This document shows positions 60,201 through 64,000 of a stretch of 64,000 bases of DNA, piece by piece. Made by a program: the position numbers and the translations under genes. The notes under the pieces are model-generated. The model searched no databases. It saw only the letters and a program-made list of their open reading frames with translations, and had not been told where the DNA came from. Every line of letters starts with the position of its first letter. The first letter of the stretch is position 1. The DNA is from Planctomycetota bacterium (GTDB taxonomy: Bacteria; Planctomycetota; PUPC01; DSUN01): positions 167,227-231,226 of the forward strand of contig DAOOIT010000002.1 of the NCBI GenBank assembly GCA_035384565.1, read 5' to 3'.

Positions 60201-62046
60201 CGGCGGCCTCCGCTGCGTGCTGCTCACCGCGGAGGTGCCGCGCGACCTGTCGCCCGGGTACTACGCGGGCCACGTGGCCATCCGGCCGCAGGGCCTGGAG
60301 CCGTTGCAGGTGAGCCTGCGGCTGCGCGTCTGGGGCGTCGCCCTCGAGGGCCGGCCGCTGGCCGTGCTGGCCCCGCTGGACGCACGCGCCATCTGCCAGC
60401 GCGGCGGCTTCGGCCCCACCGTGCCGGCCGCCAGCCGCCGCGCCTTCTACGCCTTCCTTCTTCGCTACGGCCTGTGCCCCATTCCGCTGCTCGGCGGCGA
60501 TGAGGCAACCGATCTGGACGAGGTGGGCTTTCTCCTCGACACCTCTCCATTCGAAGAGCTGGTGGTGTTGAGCGAGGCAGCGTCGGTGAGCCCCGGCGCC
60601 CGCGACGCCGGGGTGGAGCGCGCGGCGCGCCTCGCCGGCCGGATGCTGGAGCAGGGCCGCGGCCGCCGCGGGGCGCTCTTGCTGCCGCTCGCCGCGCGCG
60701 ACGACGGCGAGCTGGCGCGCCTGGTGGGCTTCGCCCGCGCGCTGGCCGCCGAGCACCCGGAGCTCCTGCTGGTCGCGGGGGGCGACGGCGAGCCGCCCGG
60801 CGACCTGGTGACTCACGTGTGGCGGCGGCCCCTGGGCGCGGACCCGCCCCGCCGGCCCCACGACGACGACGTGGACGTGCGCCTCTCGCGCACCGCGCGG
60901 CGCGAAGGCTGGGAACTCGTGGCCGCCTCGCCCGAGTCGGCCCTCCCCAGCCTGCTCCTCAGCAGCCCGCTCGCCCACGCGCGCCTGCTGCCCTGGCTGG
61001 CCTGGCAGCACGGCATCCGCGCCCTCGTCCTGCGCGGCGTGGCACGGTGGCAGGGCGAGGTGGGCGAGTCGCTGGGCGACGGCGTCCTCCTCTACCCCCC
61101 GGCCCCGGCCGCGGCCGGCGCCGACGTGGCGGCCGCCCCGCGCGGCTCGCTGCGCCTCGTGGCCCTGCGCGACGGCATTGAGGACTACACCTGCCTTCGC
61201 CTGCTGTGGGACCGGGCGCGCCAGCTCCGCGAGCGGAACGCCCAGGGGCAGGCCGCCGTGCTCGCGGCCGCGGAGCGGCTGCTGGCCGAGGTGCCCGCCA
61301 GCATCGGCACCTTTGCGACCCCCTGCCGCGACGTGGCCACGCTCCTCGCGCTCCGCGCCCGGGCCGCGCGCGAACTCGAGCGCGTCGAAGCCGCCTGGTG
61401 GGCCGAGGTGGACGCGGCCCGCGATCTTCCGGCCCCTCCCGCGCAGCTCACGGCGCAGCCGGCCGGCGGCCAGATCGACCTCGTCTGGACGCCCAGCCCC
61501 GACGCCAAGGCCACGGCCTACCACGTGTTCCGTGGCCGCGACCCGAAGGGCGAGTTCGTGCGCCTGACGGCCCGGCCTCTCGAGGGCCTGCGCTACGCCG
61601 ACCGCTCGGTGGCCGACGGAGTGCCGTATCATTACTTCGTGCGCGCGTGCCGCGGCGACGCCGTGGTAGGGCCGCGGAGCGCTCTGGCCACGGCCGCAGC
61701 GCGGCCTGCGCCCAGGGTGGTGTGGCTGCCCACGGCCCCGCCGGGGCAGGGCGCCGGCGGGCCGTATCGGGTCGCCGTGCGCCTCGAAGGCCCCGGCACC
61801 GACGGCCTGCTGCCGCTGGTGCGCCCGCAGATTGACTACGCCGTGGGCGCCGCCCAGCCGGACGGGTTCGAGGACATGACTCGCCAGGAGGACGGGAGCT
61901 GGATCTACGACGTGCCGGACCCCGGCTGGCCCCGCCTCGCGGGCGCCAGGCTGCGCATCCTCGTGCGGGTGACGGACCGGGCGAACCAGGTTGCCGCGCC
62001 GCCGGTCGAGCGGGTCGAGCTCATCCGCGGCGCCCCCGCGCCCTGA
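57271..62046 (+). CDS. 1591-aa membrane-anchored fusion: PHP-like module, CBM-like, coiled coil, DUF4091-like, FN3
   Basis: An N-terminal membrane domain (1-175, about four helices, paralogous to the 56853 protein) precedes a PHP/CehA-like module (about 190-475) with VVHATWDREG, WDRFLDGGFRLGG and HVWSRGREAADVLEGL but without its metal His cluster. Next come a beta-rich carbohydrate-binding-like part (627-768) and a helical coiled coil (770-855). A DUF4091-like region (890-1310) carries GGLRCVLLTAEVPRDLSPGYYAGHVAI and LRLVALRDGIEDY, and a fibronectin type III domain (about 1388-1480, WTPSPDAKATAYHVFRG) follows. It probably faces the periplasm and handles polysaccharide. Lack of catalytic residues leaves enzymatic activity uncertain. 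Confidence 0.75.
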   Translation: MPMPEVHFAVGMGAGALLGLPMAAARRRWLVWLPLAMSLCGGLALVPDALARAGHLTHGLEGLAASHRAHPPWSNAFFLHGWLDTQPALYTRAASRVAFQAVVLMYLAAAGGYAAYIRWGLPRQPEAEEALARVRRAAAGYRPLAPLVGLAPLLLAGAATAWLVASLKPVRGPGAGAEPVEARLWAQLVARRMGIAVGQRLGVVHATWDREGQWLSGDLGARSPAVAEVVARAKASGCGFVAVLADALAAGALAEARAKNPDLAIFAGRMWDAPSSRGAVPALVIVPPRPDESAVLASFAAQFGPGSGASSEAALQWLKAHGSAGNVAPVVLACPTEVGGSAWPTLFSWRRANELFVGFLGLFGSERLSAREAKSQWDARVTTVGGVWDRFLDGGFRLGGAAAASGFEDSSRQFGPGEFARTHVWSRGREAADVLEGLRRGCVWADEGGIVRGLDFAVAAPTLERPARMGEVARVAPGDLVRVELALDVPPTDFAGRPNVLEMVELISNFGGEPAVVASFRGVRGARRIEHLLPPAEDRNGGLGFYARARGWRHLEDGSRLCFYTNPVHVLVRAGLAPPRLPGEAPVRVASPSRPVKPEPPKPTTATPAAPAKGDTGADLERIGLGSSVKAIHVETFKQPSRQWRGIPVSIIGDRGPVLGDEDLRIEFLSRTPLGEGTRLFFRCYATACSRLTLVARRADNPVPCQATRELPEKQWAQFDLSLAGDFLPVRGESGGLRPPAEVQAIEWIGARQGPLSRFYITDVVVYDPTASSRQAAAGREAKALLDALRETTRRRGVPPSARSRARDAETRLEAWQARLAAGAAPLAAEELQAAERDLATLAEECRRLAWQAAAGPTFGVPDPRFIVTALAPTQRASARHPALRLAPSLAGSWEFAAAGGEAESVQIAVAALWDKLEAVRVEAPALVPEEGGGPGVPVSVELVDEVEVRPRPTLTPEQAGWQPDPLRPFEPFDLEPGGLRCVLLTAEVPRDLSPGYYAGHVAIRPQGLEPLQVSLRLRVWGVALEGRPLAVLAPLDARAICQRGGFGPTVPAASRRAFYAFLLRYGLCPIPLLGGDEATDLDEVGFLLDTSPFEELVVLSEAASVSPGARDAGVERAARLAGRMLEQGRGRRGALLLPLAARDDGELARLVGFARALAAEHPELLLVAGGDGEPPGDLVTHVWRRPLGADPPRRPHDDDVDVRLSRTARREGWELVAASPESALPSLLLSSPLAHARLLPWLAWQHGIRALVLRGVARWQGEVGESLGDGVLLYPPAPAAAGADVAAAPRGSLRLVALRDGIEDYTCLRLLWDRARQLRERNAQGQAAVLAAAERLLAEVPASIGTFATPCRDVATLLALRARAARELERVEAAWWAEVDAARDLPAPPAQLTAQPAGGQIDLVWTPSPDAKATAYHVFRGRDPKGEFVRLTARPLEGLRYADRSVADGVPYHYFVRACRGDAVVGPRSALATAAARPAPRVVWLPTAPPGQGAGGPYRVAVRLEGPGTDGLLPLVRPQIDYAVGAAQPDGFEDMTRQEDGSWIYDVPDPGWPRLAGARLRILVRVTDRANQVAAPPVERVELIRGAPAP

Positions 62047-62072
62047 CCCTTTGCTGCCAGGAGCGTTGTGCC

Positions 62073-62882
62073 ATGCCGATCGCGCGCACTCTCGTGGCTC
62101 TCCTGGGGCTGGCCGCCGGCGCGCGGGCCGGCGTCGCGCCCGGCCAGGAGGCGTCGCCCAGCTTCCCCGACATCGTCGCACGCGTGCGGTGCGGCATCGG
62201 CGCGGTAGGCACCTACAACCCCGCCAACCACCCGTCGCTCGAGTTCCTCGGTTCCGGCTTCTTCATCAGCGACAAAGGGCACTTCGTCACCGCCAACCAC
62301 GTGCTCGAGGCGGTCGCCGAGAAGAAGCGCCTGGGCGACCTGCGCGTCTTCCTGCCCAGCGACGCCGACCGCGAGGGCCACCCCGCCGCCGTGGTCGCCA
62401 CCGACGCCCGCCACGATGCCGCGCTGCTCGTCGTCAAGGGCGGGCAGTACGTGCCCCTCGAACTCGGCGACTCCCTGCGCGTGCGCGAGGGGCAGGCCAT
62501 CGCGCTCAGCGGCTTTCCCTTCGGCCTCTTCCTCGGCCTCCACCCCTCCACCTGCGCGGGGATCATCAGCAGCATCAGCCCCATCGCCATCCCCGTCACC
62601 CGCAGCCAGGACCTGGACGCCGAGACCCGGGAGGCGCTGCGCAACCCGTTCAACGTCTTCCAGCTCGACGCCGTGGCCAACCCGGGGCACAGCGGCGGCC
62701 CGCTGTTCGACCCCCGCACCGGCCAGGTGCTGGGCATCCTCAACAGCGCCTTCATCCGCAAGACGAAGGAGAAGGTCATCGCCAGCGGCATCAGCTATGC
62801 CATGCCCATCCACCTGGTCAAGCCCATGCTCGACGAGGGCTTGAAGGCCCGGCCCGGCCTCGCGCCGGTGCCGACCCGGTGA
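62073..62882 (+). CDS. Exported trypsin-like serine protease (S1C/DegP-like), no PDZ domain
   Basis: A 269-residue protein with a signal-peptide-like N-terminus (LVALLGLAAGARA) and the triad H76 (FVTANH), D115 (HDAALL) and S207 (GHSGGPLF). The fold is that of Do/DegP-type proteases, but it ends after the catalytic domain without a PDZ repeat. GGAG upstream of ATG 62073 supports the start. It follows the large membrane-anchored protein by 26 bases and could process or control it. Confidence 0.85.
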   Translation: MPIARTLVALLGLAAGARAGVAPGQEASPSFPDIVARVRCGIGAVGTYNPANHPSLEFLGSGFFISDKGHFVTANHVLEAVAEKKRLGDLRVFLPSDADREGHPAAVVATDARHDAALLVVKGGQYVPLELGDSLRVREGQAIALSGFPFGLFLGLHPSTCAGIISSISPIAIPVTRSQDLDAETREALRNPFNVFQLDAVANPGHSGGPLFDPRTGQVLGILNSAFIRKTKEKVIASGISYAMPIHLVKPMLDEGLKARPGLAPVPTR

Positions 62883-62885
62883 AGG

Positions 62886-63632
62886 CTACTTGACGCCGTA
62901 GAGCTTCTTGATCCCCGCTATGTCGCCGTTGTAGAGGTCGCGTTTCGCGGTGTCGCCCTCGAAGGAGTAGCCGTACATCGTCTCCTGGAAGGCGTCGGCG
63001 ATGTAGAGGTCGCCCATGCCGGCCACGTGGCCCAGCTCGTGGGTGGCGATGTTCTGGAGATCCATCAGAAGCGGATTCGCACCTCCATCTCCCCACTGGA
63101 AGAAGGCATCGTTGAAGAGCATGTCGGCCTCGACGATCTCGCGCGTCTGCGGCGGCCCGCTGAAATAGCCCCAGACCACCGTGATGGCGATGATCTCGGG
63201 GTCCAACGTGCCGAAGGCAAACGCATTGACGCCGTCGGCATAGTCGTCATTGAATGCCGCGTAGCCATCGAGGCGGAGAGCGCCGTAGATGGCCTCGCCG
63301 CCATAGCGCTCCCACTCGAACATGCCGGCCGAGATGGCCTGCTCGACGAAGTCGGGCGGCAGGCCCTCGCCGTTGAACGGATTGACGACGAAAGGCTCGG
63401 GCGTCCTCCAGCGGCAACCGTTGGCGAGGTAGGTGTAGTAACCGTCGCTTCGCGGTGGCTTGCCGCCGCCCGGCTTCGGCGGCTTCGCCGGAGCCTGGCG
63501 GAAGTGGATGAAGGTGATCTTGGCGAGCACGCGGTCCGTGTCGTCGCTTCGGCCGCCCGCGTCGGCCACGGCGACGGCGACGAGCAGACCTGCGACCCCG
63601 ACCAGCGCCAGTGTCTGACGCAATCTGCCCAT
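62886..63632 (-). CDS. Secreted metzincin-like metalloprotease (M10/matrixin-like)
   Basis: A 248-residue protein with a signal peptide (ALVGVAGLLVAVAVADAGG), a Pro-rich linker, and the zinc motif HELGHVAGMGD (H198, E199, H202, D208 as third ligand) followed by TMYGYSF, a Met-turn. This is the HExxHxxGxxD pattern of matrixin/astacin-like enzymes. GGAGG five bases before ATG 63632 fixes the start. It converges with the S1C protease, with only three bases between the stops. Confidence 0.85.
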   Translation of the reverse strand: MGRLRQTLALVGVAGLLVAVAVADAGGRSDDTDRVLAKITFIHFRQAPAKPPKPGGGKPPRSDGYYTYLANGCRWRTPEPFVVNPFNGEGLPPDFVEQAISAGMFEWERYGGEAIYGALRLDGYAAFNDDYADGVNAFAFGTLDPEIIAITVVWGYFSGPPQTREIVEADMLFNDAFFQWGDGGANPLLMDLQNIATHELGHVAGMGDLYIADAFQETMYGYSFEGDTAKRDLYNGDIAGIKKLYGVK

Positions 63633-63682
63633 GGCACCCTCCTTCGCTACACGGAAGTAACAGGTCCCCCAAGTCTCCTGGC

Positions 63683-63711
63683 ATAGTAGCGCTTGGCTCG
63701 CCTGCGCGCAA
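63683..63711 (-). promoter_or_regulatory. TTGCGC-type promoter for the metalloprotease gene
   Basis: On the - strand TTGCGC (63711-63706), 17 bp and TACTAT (63688-63683, 5 of 6) lie 50 bases upstream of ATG 63632. It is the third instance in the window of the TTGCGC/17-bp arrangement. Confidence 0.55.
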
Positions 63712-64000
63712 GGGTATTCCGGGAGAATGGGTGCGGGGCGGAGTTGTAGGTGGCTGCGGGAGCTCCGAAGGAGCGAAATAGGATAGCCCAGGGCAGCGCC
63801 CTGGGAACCAGATTGCCCCCGCGGTAACCCTGAGAGGGCGGAATGGAGAGCTTCCATCTCGCCCTTCCAGGGCTGGCCCCGTGGATCCCGCTGAACCCAG
63901 GGCGTTGCCCTACTCTTCGCCCACATCTTCCGGGGGCCGGGATTCAGCCCCCGAAGGGGGGCGTTTGAGCCGTAGCCCAGGGCGACCGAAGGGAGCCCTG
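63712..64000. repeat. Palindrome-rich non-coding block at the right end
   Basis: I see no gene. Hairpins: CCCAGGGC/GCCCTGGG (63787-63794 with 63798-63805), an AGGGCG-type stem matching at 10 of 12 positions (63835-63846 with 63854-63865), and CGGGGGC/GCCCCCG (63931-63937 with 63947-63953). CCCAGGGC recurs at 63896 and 63976. The pattern resembles the structured repeats linked to REP-associated transposases, but no transposase is in view and the block runs off the window. Confidence 0.5.

Noticed and set aside
59584..62181. An 865-codon open frame on the - strand
   Set aside because: It is the shadow of the DUF4091/FN3 part of the fusion gene; no motif is seen.
62073..63632. PEP-CTERM sorting signals on the two exported proteases
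   Set aside because: Neither C-terminus has a PEP motif, transmembrane helix or Arg cluster.
62886..63926. A longer N-terminus for the metalloprotease, starting at 63926
   Set aside because: The extra 98 codons run through the palindromic block; the signal peptide and GGAGG place the start at 63632.

Overview
The window is a GC-rich (roughly 70%), gene-dense stretch of bacterial chromosome given over almost entirely to building and modifying a surface or exported glycan. I find 54 complete genes and one partial gene, and no rRNA, tRNA, CRISPR array, integrase or recognisable transposase. Gene content (DUF3473-type deacetylase, DUF2723, DUF362 and DUF4091 proteins, B12-binding radical SAM enzymes) and the many short interspersed repeats that are translated in frame inside genes suggest a Planctomycetota-like or other PVC-group/Hydrogenedentota-like environmental bacterium. 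No marker gene fixes this, so the placement is an inference.

Layout. (1) 1-12958, + strand: a methyltransferase end, an AglD-like membrane protein, then GT-C-type membrane glycosyltransferases alternating with polyprenyl-phosphate-sugar synthase-like GT2 enzymes, a GT4, a UDP-galactopyranose-mutase/HemY-like flavoprotein and a DUF3473 deacetylase. (2) 12971-17024, - strand: a GT2, two methyltransferases and an unrecognised multi-pass membrane protein, closed by an 18-bp palindrome that holds both convergent stop codons. (3) 17408-25520, +: methyltransferases, a GT-C, a FemAB/BioF2-like acyltransferase, a GT4, a DUF2334-like deacetylase and a Wzx-like flippase. (4) 25807-38651, +: a UbiA-type phosphoribosyl-polyprenyl-phosphate synthase-like enzyme, DUF362, DUF2723, GT2s, a Wzy/WaaL-like O-antigen ligase, an SDR epimerase, a GT4, two deacetylases and methyltransferases. 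(5) 38714-42057, -: a compact hexapeptide-repeat protein/FkbH/ACP/VOC operon. (6) 42320-51550, +: an acyltransferase, GT4, three deacetylases, two GT2s, a SPASM radical SAM and a formyltransferase. (7) 51856-57263, +: an ATP-grasp enzyme, tandem B12-radical SAM paralogues, a deacetylase and a small membrane protein. (8) 57271-63632: a 1591-residue membrane-anchored PHP-like/DUF4091/FN3 protein, an S1C protease and, convergently, a secreted M10-like metalloprotease. The last 300 bases are a palindrome-rich non-coding block.

How the genes may work together (inference): nucleotide sugars are modified by the SDR, flavoprotein, formyltransferase, methyltransferases and FkbH/ACP module. DPM1-like GT2s and the UbiA enzyme charge polyprenyl phosphate with hexose and pentose, and GT-C enzymes use those donors outside the membrane. 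The Wzx- and Wzy-like proteins move and polymerise or ligate the chains, and eight NodB-fold proteins trim N- or O-acyl groups. No initiating phosphoglycosyltransferase, Wzz/Wza export system or exosortase is visible, so the pathway must continue outside the window.

Translation is tightly coupled (ATGA, GTGA, TGATG, TAATG and a recurring ATGCCTGA overlap). Eight sigma70-like promoters can be proposed, three sharing TTGCGC as -35 with a 17-bp spacer.
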